DNA of 6,239 nt from an uncultured Helicobacteraceae bacterium (GTDB lineage Bacteria; Campylobacterota; Campylobacteria; Campylobacterales; Helicobacteraceae), in NCBI GenBank assembly GCA_934728205.1, contig CAKVEH010000080.1, positions 1-6,239 of the forward strand. The letters are read 5' to 3'. Every line of letters starts with the position of its first letter. Position 1 is the stretch's first letter. Below the pieces are notes generated by a model, which saw nothing but the letters and a program-made list of their open reading frames with translations, was not told the origin of the DNA and searched no databases. Below, piece by piece: positions 6,119 to 6,239 of this stretch. The position numbers and the translations under genes were made by a program.

Positions 6119-6239
6119 ATGCAAGATACACAAAATATTCGCAATATCGCCGTTATCGCTCACGTCGACCACGGCAAGACGACATTAGTAGATGGGCTTT
6201 TAAGTCAATCAGGCACATTTAGCGAGCGCGAAAAAGTCG
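6119..6239 (+). CDS. typA: Ribosome-associated GTPase TypA/BipA, N-terminus only (partial)
   Basis: The first 40 codons are present and the gene runs off the right edge. They encode a translation-factor GTPase start: [20 protein letters not shown] (8-27) holds the G1/P-loop AHVDHGKTT, followed by LLSQSGTF, a sequence typical of TypA/BipA. LepA, the closest alternative, normally reads HIDHGKSTLADRL, and EF-G differs more. TypA binds ribosomes and helps 50S assembly and growth under stress or cold. The start is supported by AAAGG at 6106-6110 and by the position of the G1 motif. Domain content beyond G1 cannot be seen. Confidence 0.88.
   Translation, partial: MQDTQNIRNIAVIAHVDHGKTTLVDGLLSQSGTFSEREKV

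Overview
The window looks like a housekeeping stretch of an epsilonproteobacterial (Campylobacterota) chromosome, most likely a Helicobacter of the enterohepatic type. The pointers are moderate A+T content, AAGGA-type ribosome binding sites, extended -10-like promoters without clear -35 boxes, a short NusA lacking the C-terminal acidic repeats of enterobacteria, and a small protein of the HP0268 family encoded just upstream of miaB, as in Helicobacter pylori. The species cannot be fixed from the sequence alone.

Layout from left to right: a possible last fragment of an upstream gene (to about 52); proC on the + strand (proline biosynthesis); converging on it with a 6-base gap, a minus-strand pair made of an HP0268-like small gene (upstream) and miaB (downstream); a 173-base divergent promoter region; then a + strand cluster of nusA (transcription elongation/termination factor), a class V PLP-dependent aminotransferase, and miaA, the last two overlapping by one base; finally, behind its own TATAAT promoter, the first 40 codons of typA/bipA (ribosome-associated GTPase), cut by the window edge.

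Functionally the window is rich in translation and RNA functions. MiaA (prenylation) and MiaB (methylthiolation) carry out the two successive steps making ms2i6A at position 37 of tRNAs that read UNN codons, and here they are encoded about 2.8 kb apart on opposite strands, with a nuclease-like small protein, NusA and TypA as neighbours. proC and the aminotransferase are amino acid metabolism genes.

I see no mobile element, CRISPR array, tRNA or rRNA, and no clear novel multi-gene system. The most unusual signal is not a gene: the heptamer AGAATCT (either strand) occurs about 17 times by hand count where base composition predicts one or two. Other points worth a look are an acidic, internally repetitive insert within the second KH domain of NusA, changed signature residues in the aminotransferase (a possible stand-in for a missing SerC), and the HP0268-like/miaB pairing.
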